Numbered from the stretch's first letter, positions 1 to 7,228 are shown. The stretch is DNA of 37,985 nucleotides from Terriglobia bacterium (GCA_030038235.1 JASHPE010000216.1:1-37985); one strand, 5' to 3'. Notes: generated from the letters alone by a model not told the origin. Program-made: numbers and translations.

Positions 1-128
1 CGGAAAGGAGTGTAGTAAAGAAGATCTTCCACCGTCTGAATGGCGCGACCGGCAAGCATAGCGGCGCGCGCCGGTCCGACACCCTTCAGGTACTTCACCT
101 CGGTACTGAGAGTAAGACGAGCGGGCAT
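1..128 (-). CDS. recG: ATP-dependent DNA helicase RecG, N-terminal fragment
   Basis: Only the first 42 codons are in the window; the gene runs off the left edge. Read on the minus strand from ATG at 128 the peptide contains YLKGVGPARAAMLAGRAIQT followed by VEDLLYYTPF. This is the typical opening of RecG, where a 'LKGVGPKRAELL...TVEDLLFYLP' segment begins the wedge domain that splits branched DNA. RecG remodels stalled forks and Holliday junctions in the cytoplasm. The helicase motifs lie outside the window, so the call rests on this N-terminal signature alone. A TATAAT hexamer lies just upstream at 147-152, giving a short leader. The gene is divergent from the beta-propeller gene at 304. Confidence 0.82.
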   Translation of the reverse strand, partial: MPARLTLSTEVKYLKGVGPARAAMLAGRAIQTVEDLLYYTPF

Positions 129-146
129 GAGGATTTCCGATGCTCG

Positions 147-187
147 ATTATAACGGCAACCATACGCTCCAAGGAGTCACCATACGC
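147..187 (-). promoter_or_regulatory. recG promoter region with 9-bp direct repeats
   Basis: On the minus strand a perfect TATAAT (147-152) lies 18 bases before the recG ATG. No good -35 is seen at standard spacing; TTGGAG at 167-172 would leave a 14-bp spacer. The nonamer ACCATACGC (plus strand) occurs at 159-167 and again at 179-187, exactly 20 bp apart. It brackets the -35 area, so it could be a regulator site. No regulator is identified. Confidence 0.4.
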
Positions 188-303
188 GCCGCTTCCGGAC
201 GCCGGTCCATTGTCAGGCCCAAGATAACCAGAAATTAATTTGCCTTGCGGGAAGCGGTGCGCCAGAATCGGTCTTTAACTCGATGAGTCTCTCGGGAGGG
301 AAC

Positions 304-1356
304 ATGAGAACCAAACAAGGTTTTCCGGCACTCTTCGTCGTGGTTCTTGCGGCCGTAGTCATCTCCGCGGCTCCGTGCGGTCCCACCTTCGCGGCGCAGT
401 CGAGCGGCTATCATTTGATCAAGAAGGTGCCGCTCGGCGGCGACGGCTTCTGGGACTACCTCGGCATCGATCCTGAAGGGCGGCATCTCTTCATCTCGCG
501 CGCCACGCACGTCATGGTTGTGGACGCCGACACATACGAAGTGGTCGGCGATATTCCCGACACCCAGGGCGTACACGGCATCGCCGTAGCGCCCGAGTTC
601 GGACGCGGATTTGTCAGCGACGGCCGCGCAGCACAGGTGACCATCTTCGACCTCAAGACGCTCAAGACCACCGGGACAGCCAAGACGGCCGAGGGACCGG
701 ACGGCATCATCTATGATCCCGGCTCCAAGCGTGTATTCACTTTCAACGGCCGCTCCGGCAGTTCCACGGCCATCGATGCCAAGAGTGGCGACGTGGTGGG
801 TACCTTTGATCTCGGCGGCGATCCCGAGTTTGCCGCGGCTGACGGCCAGGGCCATGTCTACAACAACCTCGAGGATAAGAGCATCGTGCTCGAGATCGAC
901 TCCAAGAATCTCAAGATATTGAACCGCTGGCCGCTGGCGCCCTGCGAGAGTCCTTCCGGCATGGCCATCGACACGGAACATCGGCGGCTGTTCATCGGTT
1001 GCCACAACAAGTTGATGGCGGTTATAGATGCGGATAATGGCAAGATAGTTACGACCGTGCCCATCGGCGAGGGCGTGGATGCCAATCGTTTCGACCCCGG
1101 CACGCAACTGGCCTTCGCCTCCACCGGCGACGGGACGCTCACCGCGGTCCACGAGGACTCGCCCGACAAGTACACCGTGGTCGATAATGTGCAGACGCAA
1201 CGCGGTGCACGAACGATGGAAGTAGATCCTAAGACGCATAACGTCTTCACGGTCACAGCGGAATTCGGGCCCATGCCCACCGACGTGAAGCCTGGCGAAC
1301 GACGCCGTCCCCCCATGATTCCCGGATCCTTCACCCTCTTAGTGTTTGGCCAGTAA
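304..1356 (+). CDS. Secreted YVTN/YncE-type beta-propeller protein
   Basis: A 350-residue exported protein. An N-terminal signal peptide is visible (MRTKQGFPALFVVVLAAVVI followed by a small-residue stretch ending FAAQ), so it should act in the periplasm or at the cell surface. The rest is a run of about seven blade-like repeats of the type 'PEGRHLFIS..THVMVVDADTYEVVGDI', 'SKRVFTFNGRSGSSTAIDAKSGDVVGTF' and 'EHRRLFIGCHNKLMAVIDADNGKIV', as in YVTN/YncE beta-propellers. The ligand or partner cannot be told from sequence. I chose ATG 304 rather than an upstream in-frame start at 283, because GGGAGG lies about 5 bases before it and the signal peptide then starts normally. The gene is monocistronic as far as visible and is followed by tRNA-Ala. 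Confidence 0.85.
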   Translation: MRTKQGFPALFVVVLAAVVISAAPCGPTFAAQSSGYHLIKKVPLGGDGFWDYLGIDPEGRHLFISRATHVMVVDADTYEVVGDIPDTQGVHGIAVAPEFGRGFVSDGRAAQVTIFDLKTLKTTGTAKTAEGPDGIIYDPGSKRVFTFNGRSGSSTAIDAKSGDVVGTFDLGGDPEFAAADGQGHVYNNLEDKSIVLEIDSKNLKILNRWPLAPCESPSGMAIDTEHRRLFIGCHNKLMAVIDADNGKIVTTVPIGEGVDANRFDPGTQLAFASTGDGTLTAVHEDSPDKYTVVDNVQTQRGARTMEVDPKTHNVFTVTAEFGPMPTDVKPGERRRPPMIPGSFTLLVFGQ

Positions 1357-1463
1357 CAAGGAGTCGCCTCTGGGGGTCCGGTCCCCCGGGTGCAGGCCTG
1401 CCGTGCCATGGTACACTGGCCACAGTTGCCTGCACAGGGCGGGTGTTGGCCACTTAGGCACTG

Positions 1464-1539
1464 GGGCGCGTAGCTCAGTTGGGAGAGCGCGGCGTTCGCA
1501 ACGCTGAGGTCGAGGGTTCGAATCCCTTCGCGTCCACCA
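1464..1539 (+). tRNA. tRNA-Ala (anticodon CGC)
   Basis: A complete 76-nt cloverleaf with encoded CCA. The acceptor stem GGGCGCG pairs with CGCGTCC and contains the G3:U70 wobble that is the identity element for alanyl-tRNA synthetase. The D stem is GCTC/GAGC. The anticodon stem CGGCG/CGCTG closes the loop TTCGCAA, so the anticodon is CGC, reading GCG. The T arm has GGTTCGAATCC, and the discriminator is A at 1536 before CCA at 1537-1539. No direct copy of its 3' end was found downstream, so nothing shows integration at this tRNA. Confidence 0.97.
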
Positions 1540-1971
1540 TTCTTACCCGAATACCAGATTGTGAATCTTATCCTTGGAATTCGTCGTCAACCTTGCTGAA
1601 GCGCTGGTATCCTCACCGGCGTCCTTCGGCACCAGGGACATCGGCGCTTGCAGTAGACGGATGTAAATTCTGTCGCGTCACGTGCACAATTTGCCCCCTT
1701 AATCGCCGTCTGACAATCCACTTGCGCCACCCTTCGGCACGCTGCCAAAGAGCCTGGACTCTGGCTGCGCGTTGCTAAACGGGCAAATACTCTGCCCCCG
1801 AGATTCCGAGTCTGGGGCGCCCCGAAGCCGGCCGGCAACCTCTCTCGGTTTGGCATCCGTCGTGCTTGGCCTTTCATGGCCAGATTTTGAAGAAGGCTTC
1901 GAGGGTCGAAGATGCGTCCCAAGGTCGAAAGCGAGGCCCGGCTTACTGGGGAATCCACGTCGGCAACTCTT
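1540..1971. other. Intergenic region without recognisable gene
   Basis: About 430 bases between tRNA-Ala and a tiny membrane-like frame. Short and medium open frames exist on both strands (for example minus 1587-2039), but none shows a recognisable motif, a ribosome binding site or coherent hydropathy. I see no hairpin with a T tract directly after the tRNA. Confidence 0.5.
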
Positions 1972-2079
1972 ATGTCCGGGGACGGGTCGCTGACTTGGTA
2001 CCAAGTCGTAGGAATTGAGTTCGTGCTGTTCGCCGCCATCTTAGTGCCGCTGATCTATGGCGCTCTACTCGCCCGCTAG
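1972..2079 (+). CDS. Possible 35-aa single-pass membrane microprotein
   Basis: From ATG 1972 the frame encodes MSGDGSLTWYQVVGIEFVLF followed by AAILVPLIYGALLAR and a TAG stop. The composition is a short polar head, an amphipathic aromatic patch, then about 20 hydrophobic residues and a terminal Arg, as in single transmembrane microproteins. No convincing ribosome binding site precedes the ATG, and there is no family I recognise. It could instead be the 3' remnant of a longer membrane-protein gene, since this stretch keeps coding character while the upstream sequence does not. Confidence 0.3.
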   Translation: MSGDGSLTWYQVVGIEFVLFAAILVPLIYGALLAR

Positions 2080-2209
2080 CGCCACTCCAAGACGCTCCCG
2101 ACTACCCTGTACCCCCAGCTCAGCGGGTAATCGAAAGAACTCGGAACGGCGCCGGCCGGCGCAAATTCAATCCGAAGATGGAAGAGGCTTACGGCAGGCC
2201 GGCGTAAGG

Positions 2210-2440
2210 CTAGCCCTTCGCGGCCCTCTTCCGCTCCGCCCATCGCTTCTTCATCATTTCCGAAATCTTCCTTCTGGCGGCGGCGCTCATATGCCGCCGG
2301 GTTGTACCCCCGCTGCCCGCGTTCGACGACCCCGGTGGCCTTCCCCGTCTCCGGCCGCTGCCGCCTTCGAGGGCGGCAATTGCCCGGTCAAGCCTATCTC
2401 TTTCTTCTTTCAACTGACTGACGATACTCTCCAGTGCCAA
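2210..2440 (-). CDS. Small basic coiled-coil protein with AT-hook-like motif
   Basis: A 76-residue protein in three parts. Residues 1-25 form a heptad-like helix (MALESIVSQLKEERDRLDRA). Residues 28-40 are a Gly/Arg segment containing RRRGRPPG, close to an AT-hook core. Residues 50-75 are a basic helix (MSAAARRKISEMMKKRWAER). The last part resembles short basic modules seen in small Acidobacteria proteins and NUMOD-like DNA-binding segments. The start is TTG at 2440, chosen because AGGAG sits 8 bases upstream. DNA or RNA binding as a dimer is likely from composition, but no function is established. It stands alone, downstream of and on the same strand as the two ABC permeases. Confidence 0.6.
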   Translation of the reverse strand: MALESIVSQLKEERDRLDRAIAALEGGSGRRRGRPPGSSNAGSGGTTRRHMSAAARRKISEMMKKRWAERKRAAKG

Positions 2441-2545
2441 GGGTGGATCTCCTCTCGGTGAGTTTAGTGGGACCTGAGTTCCAATGCCCTACGCCAGCCT
2501 AACGGTTTACGCTCCATTATTCAACATTATTATTCTTAAGATTCC

Positions 2546-3337
2546 TCATGAGCCGGTACTACTGTAGTTACGAACGCCACGGCCCCAAATGATGCAGGCT
2601 AATGAAAAAAAGCCGGCAGCCACCACCGGTACGAGGTGAAAATAAGCGTTGAATTGCGCGCGGTGCAGGAAGTGGGTGGTGGGGTAAAAGGAAGCGAAGC
2701 CGAACGGAATAATCCAACTGAGCATGAACTGAATAAAGACATTGTAGATGGTCAGCGGGTACCGGCCGAATGTCAGCATGTTGAATACCGGCGGCACGAT
2801 GCCCACCCGGTCCTCAAACCAGAAGGACACCGCCGTCAAAATCAAAAAGACCGATAGATAGATCACCGAACCGCACAGGACCACGACCGGAAGCCAGGCA
2901 TAGTCTGCTGCGGTCCAGTGCCCGCCGACACGCCGCGCGGCGATGGTGAGCACGGCGAGCCCGGTAACCACTTCCTGCAAGGACTCGATGCGGAATTTCT
3001 CAAAAAGCACCTGAAAAAGCGTGTTGATCGGCCGAAGCAGGATCCGGTCAAAGCGGCCCTGGATAATATAGAGATCGCCGAATTCGTAGAGGTTCCAACT
3101 GATGACGTTGAAAAAGCCCAGGGGCAGGAGCGAAAAGGCGTAAAGGAAGAGTATCTCGTTGAACGTCCATCCTTGCAGCCGTGGAATCTTGGTGAAGAGC
3201 ACAAAGACAAATCCGAATCCGATCACCGACGCGGCCATTGACGAAAAGAAGGCGATGAAGAAGTCCGCCTTGTATGCCAGGCGCACTTTGAAATATTGCG
3301 CGAAATAGAGGCCGAAAAGACGAAGATGGCGCTTCAT
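2546..3337 (-). CDS. ABC-2 family permease (COG3694-like)
   Basis: A 263-residue polytopic membrane protein with about six hydrophobic segments, beginning MKRHLRLFGLYFAQYFKVRL. The cytosolic loop 'GDLYIIQGRFDRILLRPINTLFQVL' matches the 'G.LD..L.rP.n.lfq.l' region of the PF06182/COG3694 permease family. Such permeases normally pair with a second permease (here 3504-4340) and an ATPase of the COG4586 type. The closest candidate ATPase is at 24086-25105, same strand but 20 kb away. The substrate is unknown. I chose ATG 3337 because the longer frame to 3397 adds 20 polar residues before the usual basic N-terminus. No strong Shine-Dalgarno is visible. Confidence 0.85.
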   Translation of the reverse strand: MKRHLRLFGLYFAQYFKVRLAYKADFFIAFFSSMAASVIGFGFVFVLFTKIPRLQGWTFNEILFLYAFSLLPLGFFNVISWNLYEFGDLYIIQGRFDRILLRPINTLFQVLFEKFRIESLQEVVTGLAVLTIAARRVGGHWTAADYAWLPVVVLCGSVIYLSVFLILTAVSFWFEDRVGIVPPVFNMLTFGRYPLTIYNVFIQFMLSWIIPFGFASFYPTTHFLHRAQFNAYFHLVPVVAAGFFSLACIIWGRGVRNYSSTGS

Positions 3338-3503
3338 CTCAGAGTCCGATCGAGTAGCATTCGGCACTCGGCAGCGCCGAACTTGTCGGGCGGTCACCGA
3401 AACGTCGGCTGCCGCCCCTGGCTGCCGATTGCTTCTTCCGACTGGCCAGCGCTTACCGCTGGCTGGCTTCTGCCCACTGCCAACTAGCCCTGCCGACTCT
3501 CCC

Positions 3504-4340
3504 TTAGCCCCCCTGAATGGTAATCTTCCGCGTCGACCACCGCCACATCGCGTGCCCGAGCGCCATCAGCGCCACAACCCAGAACAACTGGACGCCCAGA
3601 GCGCGCGCCATTGCCAGGCCACGCAGCTTTCCCAGGTAGAGCAGCACCGGAACGTAGCTGATGTACTGGAAGGGAAGCACGGCCAGCACCTTCTGGGCGG
3701 CATGCGGGAAGAAGGAAATGGGCAACAGCAAGCCCGAGAACAGTTCCAGCAGAAAATACTTTGCGCGCAGCAGACCGAGGATCGATTGCAGCCGGATCGC
3801 CAACGTGCCCACCGCGAAGTTGATGCCCGCCACGATGAAGAAGCTCAGCACCACGCTCCAGAAGAACGCGAGAAACGACGCCCAACCGGCCGGCCAGCGC
3901 AAGGGATACACCAGAAGCAGCACCAGCGCCGTGGGCGCGGTGAGAAGCGCCAGGCGGAATACGGCCTCCCCGAACGCCTGCGCCACGTACATCGACTGGA
4001 CGTTCACCGGCTTGATCAGGTCCATAGCGAGCTTGCCCTCGATCACCTGCTGCGCCATGTCCTGATCGATGTTGTTGAAGTAGAACGAGCGGATGATCCA
4101 GCCGACCGCGATGTAGGTCAGAATCTGGCTGAAGTCGAAGCCTTCAATCTTCTGGCCGTGCTCGAAAATCGCCTTCCAGATGAAGTAGTAGACGGCAACG
4201 TAGATGAAGTACGTGACGATGCCCGTGTAGTAGCGCAACCGGTAGGCCAGGGTATTCACGAAGCCGACACGCATGAACTGACCGAAGACGCGCAGTGCCC
4301 GGACAGCGGGTTGGAAATCGAGCTTCACCCTACCGTTCAC
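3504..4340 (-). CDS. ABC-2 family permease (COG4587-like)
   Basis: A 278-residue inner-membrane protein with about six membrane spans. The segment VGFVNTLAYRLRYYTGIVTY, the 'IVTYFIYVAVYYFIWKAIF' first span and the loop 'QQVIEGKLAMDLIKPVNVQSMYVAQAFGE' are typical of the COG4587 permease that pairs with a COG3694 permease. The gene starts with GTG at 4340 and is followed after 166 bases by the partner permease, so the two are probably cotranscribed. Together they should form the transmembrane part of an ABC exporter. No ATPase gene is adjacent, which is unusual for this family. Confidence 0.85.
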   Translation of the reverse strand: MNGRVKLDFQPAVRALRVFGQFMRVGFVNTLAYRLRYYTGIVTYFIYVAVYYFIWKAIFEHGQKIEGFDFSQILTYIAVGWIIRSFYFNNIDQDMAQQVIEGKLAMDLIKPVNVQSMYVAQAFGEAVFRLALLTAPTALVLLLVYPLRWPAGWASFLAFFWSVVLSFFIVAGINFAVGTLAIRLQSILGLLRAKYFLLELFSGLLLPISFFPHAAQKVLAVLPFQYISYVPVLLYLGKLRGLAMARALGVQLFWVVALMALGHAMWRWSTRKITIQGG

Positions 4341-4397
4341 AAAGTTGACCCGCCGCTCTCCGTGTCCTCTGTTGACAAAAAGCTCTCACCCTGGCAC

Positions 4398-4420
4398 GGC
4401 CTTTTGCCCGCAACCAAACG
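4398..4420 (+). repeat. Interspersed motif copy 1 (core GCAACCAA)
   Basis: GGCCTTTTGCCCGCAACCAA continues with ACG. It shares a CTT-n-GCCcGCAACCAAaC pattern with copies at 8786-8809, 14721-14744 and 23885-23910. All four are on the plus strand and in noncoding DNA. Confidence 0.5.
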
Positions 4421-4485
4421 TGAAGAGGCGTTCCCTTTGGTCGTATCATTATAGTTTTGAATACACAGCGATACGACGGGGCGCC

Positions 4486-4719
4486 ATGAACGAGTTTATC
4501 GCGAAATCCCCGGATGACTTGCAAGGAGTGCTGTCGGGATTTGAGCGGCTGGCGATTCGCTGCCTGCCGACCCTGAATTTCCCCGGCCCATCGTTCCCCG
4601 CACGGGGTGCCCAAGCGCTTCCAGGGGGAAGTCCTCACCGCAGGAGCACCGTCGACGCTCAGCCCAGGTTAGCAGCCGAACAGGCTACTCTCAATCAATT
4701 GATTGCTAAAGCCGCCTAG
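4486..4719 (+). pseudogene. N-terminal remnant of a 'QGVLSGF(D/E)RL' family protein
   Basis: From ATG 4486 the frame reads MNEFIAKSPDDLQGVLSGFE followed by RLAIR. This closely resembles the N-terminus of a family of several-hundred-residue uncharacterised proteins that begin '(M)nef.aK....qGVLSGFDRLvfrG'. After residue 25 the similarity stops and the frame continues for some 50 residues of low-complexity sequence to TAG at 4719. I read it as a truncated 5' end joined to unrelated DNA. It lies next to a decayed transposase, which fits local rearrangement. The family attribution is from memory and unverified. Confidence 0.4.
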
Positions 4720-4758
4720 CGAAATCTTCGCGGCCCGAGACGAAAATGAACGTTAGCA

Positions 4759-5094
4759 TTACAGAGATCGCAGAGGTTCAGAAAGCGGTTCTCCGGATAG
4801 GTTTCGCGAACGCTGCTGCAAACCGCTATTCTTCAATTGCTCCAGTCGCACCGGAATTTCCGCCAAGGCCCACCCCAGCCGCCGGCGCTGTTTTTCCGCC
4901 AGTTCCAACCCGGGCCGCTCGTTGAAACTTCGGCGTTACAAGCTTGCTGCCAATGGCGAATCTGGCGGCGAATCTGGGCCCGCTCCGCCCGCAACTTCGG
5001 GACCGTGTCAACCCGACTGGCAAGGCATTGGCTTTCACGCGAGTCGAGTCAATGGCCACGTGACCCAAGCGCCTAGCCCCGCCCTTTCTCAGCC
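4759..5094 (-). pseudogene. Decayed transposase fragment (IS1182-like internal region)
   Basis: On the minus strand the sequence reads 'RRLGHVAIDSTRVKANA', then shifts frame to 'SRVDTVPKLRAERAQIRRQIRHWQQACNAE', then shifts again to 'RPGLELAEKQRRRLGWALAE' and 'IPVRLEQLKNSG'. 'LGHVAIDSTRVKANAS' is the segment carrying the first catalytic Asp (D of AIDST) in IS1182/IS4-group DDE transposases, and the helical region follows it as in intact members. At least two frameshifts and missing ends make it non-functional. No terminal inverted repeats were found. Confidence 0.6.
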
Positions 5095-5199
5095 TTATTC
5101 AGCGCCGTACTAGGCTACAGAGCTTGCGGTGTCTTGACATCCGGCCTCGCCGGCGCTATGGTTCTTCTGGCGTCCGCGTCAGGGACGCGTGGAGGCGTC

Positions 5200-5718
5200 G
5201 TGAGCGAGGGGCGAGTCGAGGGAATTTTTGTAGGGGCGTCGGCAGCGGCGACGCTGGATGCCGTGCGCGAGGCCTACGCGGAGCGGGGACGAGGCCTGGT
5301 CGGCGACCGCTATTGGTCGGGACGGGGCACTTTTTGGAAACCGCTCGCCGATCGCGAGATTACGCTCATCGAAACGGAGGCGCTGGAAGCGCTGGCGGCT
5401 GAAACCGGAGTCACGCTCGAACCGCGCGATGCTCGCCGCAACGTCGCCACGCGCGGCGTGCGCCTGAACGATCTCGTCAATCGCCGCTTTCGCGTCGGCG
5501 ACGCGGCCCTGCTCGGCATCCGCCTGTGTGAGCCGTGCGGCCACCTGGAACGGCTCACCGCGAAGACGCTCCGTCCGGCTTTGGCCGGGCACGGCGGGCT
5601 GCGCGCCGCGATCCTGACGGGAGGCGTGATCCGTGTGGGCGACGCGGTCGAAGTCGAGCGCGATTCCGAGACGCAGATCGCGGCAGAGTCCGTGCTCGCC
5701 TCCAAGACCGCCGGTTGA
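5200..5718 (+). CDS. MOSC domain protein (molybdenum cofactor sulfurase C-terminal-like)
   Basis: About 172 residues forming a single MOSC domain: 'GRVEGIFVG' start strand, 'GLVGDRYWSGRGTF' loop, 'ITLIETEALEAL' helix, 'ARRNVATRGVRLNDLVNRRF' and the cysteine-containing 'LLGIRLCEPCGHLERLT'. MOSC proteins bind sulfur or molybdenum cofactor species. Small bacterial ones such as YiiM and YuaD act in reduction of N-hydroxylated compounds or sulfur carriage, and the exact role here is not predictable. The frame extends upstream to TTG 5134. I chose GTG 5200 because GGAGG sits 4 bases before it and the domain begins immediately. It is followed after 60 bases by the relB/relE-type pair. Confidence 0.8.
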   Translation: MSEGRVEGIFVGASAAATLDAVREAYAERGRGLVGDRYWSGRGTFWKPLADREITLIETEALEALAAETGVTLEPRDARRNVATRGVRLNDLVNRRFRVGDAALLGIRLCEPCGHLERLTAKTLRPALAGHGGLRAAILTGGVIRVGDAVEVERDSETQIAAESVLASKTAG

Positions 5719-5778
5719 AAATCCACCTGCCACTCGACTACCCTCAAAGGGAAGGATTTCTCGTCGGGCAGGACGCCG

Positions 5779-5982
5779 ATGGCCAAGATTCGCGAACGCG
5801 TGGTGTTTGGTAAGGACGGGAAACCGTCCGGCGTCCACCTCGACTTCACAGAGTGCGGCGACCTGCTTGCGGAACTCGAAGCGGAACAATCCGCGCGGGC
5901 GTACGACGAAGCTGTGGAGTCCAGCCTTGACGCGGTACCGTTTGAGCAAGCCATCAGCGAGATCGAGCGCGGACGTCTGTGA
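5779..5982 (+). CDS. RelB/Phd-type antitoxin
   Basis: A 67-residue acidic protein, MAKIRERVVFGKDGKPSGVH followed by a helix-rich acidic region ending 'VPFEQAISEIERGRL'. The size, the beta-rich opening and the acidic C-terminal helices fit an antitoxin that wraps a RelE-fold toxin. The stop codon TGA overlaps the GTG start of the next gene by 4 bases (GTGA), typical of coupled toxin-antitoxin operons. AGGA lies just before the ATG. The pair probably autorepresses its own transcription, but no operator was recognised. Confidence 0.75.
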   Translation: MAKIRERVVFGKDGKPSGVHLDFTECGDLLAELEAEQSARAYDEAVESSLDAVPFEQAISEIERGRL

Positions 5983-6227
5983 GTTACAACCTGCTGATCA
6001 CTCGCCCTGCGGCGCGCCAGCTCGCCGGGCTCCCGCCTGAAATCTATTTCGAATTGCGTGACCGCATCCGCAATCTGGGCGCCGACCCACTGCCTTCCGA
6101 CGCTGAGAAAATCGAGGGCAAGGAAGGCTGGCGGCTCTACGTGAGCAATCATCGCCTGATCTATACGTTTGACCGCACGGCGGGAAGCGTCACGATCCTC
6201 GGCGTGGCGCGACGGAGCGACGCCTAG
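5979..6227 (+). CDS. RelE/ParE-superfamily toxin
   Basis: An 82-residue protein starting at GTG 5979 with 'SYNLLITRPAARQLAGLPPE', then 'LRDRIRNLGADPLPSDAEKIEGKEGWRLYVSNHRLIYTFDRTAGSVTILGVARRSDA'. The 'W-R-L-Y-V-x-N-H-R-L-I-Y' strand followed by 'V.Il.VarRsda' is the classic RelE-fold C-terminal sheet with its conserved Arg. RelE toxins cut mRNA in the ribosomal A site; ParE relatives poison gyrase. It is translationally coupled to the antitoxin and ends 7 bases from the convergent XRE gene. Confidence 0.85.
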   Translation: MSYNLLITRPAARQLAGLPPEIYFELRDRIRNLGADPLPSDAEKIEGKEGWRLYVSNHRLIYTFDRTAGSVTILGVARRSDA

Positions 6228-6234
6228 TCAGACA

Positions 6235-6510
6235 CTAGTTCGCCGTAAGACGTAGATGGAGCCTGTTTCCCGTGGCCTTGGCAATGCGCAGGAGCATCCT
6301 GATACTGGGCATTCTCTGACCGCTCTCCAGGCGAGCGACGACCGACGGGATGGTGCCGATTCGTTTGGCCAGTTCCGACTGCGACAGGCCGGCGCGGCGG
6401 CGTGCTTTGATCAATTCGAGCCGGTACCCGACAGCAAGCGCGTCACAGTCGGGCGTGATACTGGAATTCATCATGGGGCGGTCTTCGGATTCGTCGATCT
6501 GGATGGCCAT
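6235..6510 (-). CDS. XRE-family HTH regulator, downstream of lexA
   Basis: A 91-residue protein with one helix-turn-helix domain: 'LELIKARRRAGLSQSELAKR' and 'IGTIPSVVARLESGQRMPSI', then 'RMLLRIAKATGNRLHLRL'. This is the XRE/HigA-type fold that binds operator DNA as a dimer. ATG 6510 is preferred over the frame start at 6555 because GGAGGAG lies 8 bases upstream. The gene begins 41 bases after the lexA stop on the same strand, so it is probably cotranscribed with lexA and SOS-induced. It faces the RelE-type toxin tail to tail. It could be an orphan HigA-type antitoxin or a regulator in its own right. Confidence 0.82.
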   Translation of the reverse strand: MAIQIDESEDRPMMNSSITPDCDALAVGYRLELIKARRRAGLSQSELAKRIGTIPSVVARLESGQRMPSIRMLLRIAKATGNRLHLRLTAN

Positions 6511-6551
6511 TCTGGTCTCCTCCGCCAGCCAAGGGTAACACATCTGCGCGA

Positions 6552-7205
6552 TCAATACTTCCGAAGTACACCGATCACGCGGCCCTGGATCTTTACGTCG
6601 CGCGCCGGCACCACGATCGGATCCATGCGTGAATTGGCGGGCTGCAGGCGGACCTTGCCCTTATCCATGCGGAAGAAGCGCTTCAGCGTGGCGTCTGTGC
6701 CCTCGATCAGCGCCACCACGATCTCGCCGTTGGCGGCCGTGTTCACGCCCTCCACCAAGATGTAGTCGCCGTCGCAAATGTGATCGTCGATCATGGAGTC
6801 GCCCTTCACGCGCAGCACAAATATCTTGCTCCCCGCCCGCGCAAAATCGCCCAGGGAGAGCGTTTCAGTATTGGCGACTGCCTCGACCGGCAGGCCAGCG
6901 GCGATGCGGCCGAGCAGCGGAAACTCGAGCGCGCCCAACTCTGCCACGGTCGCCTCCGGTCCCCGCGCCGCCCGGGTGAAAGGCACAGGCCCCGGCAACG
7001 CCACCACGTCAATCGAGCGGCTCTGATTATAGCCTCGACGGATGAAGCCTTTACGTTCCAGAGTGGCCACGTGCTTGTGGACGGTCGCGAGCGACGAGAG
7101 ATCGAGCGAGTGTGCGATCTCTTCGAAGCTCGGCGCATAGCCCTTTTCATTGATGAATCCGACGAGGAAGTCGAGCACTTGCTTCTGCCGCTTTGTGAGC
7201 GCCAT
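6552..7205 (-). CDS. lexA: SOS response repressor LexA
   Basis: A full-length 217-residue LexA. Residues 1-65 are the winged helix DNA-binding domain (MALTKRQKQVLDFLVGFINE, 'PSFEEIAHSLDLSSLATVHKHVATLERKGFI'). The self-cleavage bond is Ala103-Gly104 in 'RIAAGLPVEA'. The catalytic dyad is Ser137 in 'KGDSMIDD' and Lys175 in 'DATLKRFF'. RecA filaments trigger cleavage and derepress DNA-damage genes. A GGAGG ribosome binding site precedes the ATG, and a sigma70-type promoter with direct-repeat operator candidates lies upstream (7229-7287). An XRE regulator follows in the probable operon. Confidence 0.96.
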   Translation of the reverse strand: MALTKRQKQVLDFLVGFINEKGYAPSFEEIAHSLDLSSLATVHKHVATLERKGFIRRGYNQSRSIDVVALPGPVPFTRAARGPEATVAELGALEFPLLGRIAAGLPVEAVANTETLSLGDFARAGSKIFVLRVKGDSMIDDHICDGDYILVEGVNTAANGEIVVALIEGTDATLKRFFRMDKGKVRLQPANSRMDPIVVPARDVKIQGRVIGVLRKY

Positions 7206-7228
7206 AAGAACCTCCGCTGCAAAACTCT

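Noticed and set aside
235-1239. 334-codon minus-strand open frame opposite the beta-propeller gene
   Set aside because: No ribosome binding site or domain. The plus strand has a signal peptide and regular blade repeats.
1587-2039. 150-codon minus-strand frame after tRNA-Ala
   Set aside because: Ser/Arg/Cys-rich composition without motif or start signal; it crosses the better microprotein candidate on the other strand.
1464-2209. Possible integrated element at tRNA-Ala
   Set aside because: No integrase, no phage genes and no second copy of the tRNA 3' end were found.
3429-4454. 341-codon plus-strand open frame opposite the COG4587-like permease
   Set aside because: The plus product is extremely rich in His, Gln and Arg, as expected for the complement of a membrane protein. 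The minus frame shows six spans and family motifs.
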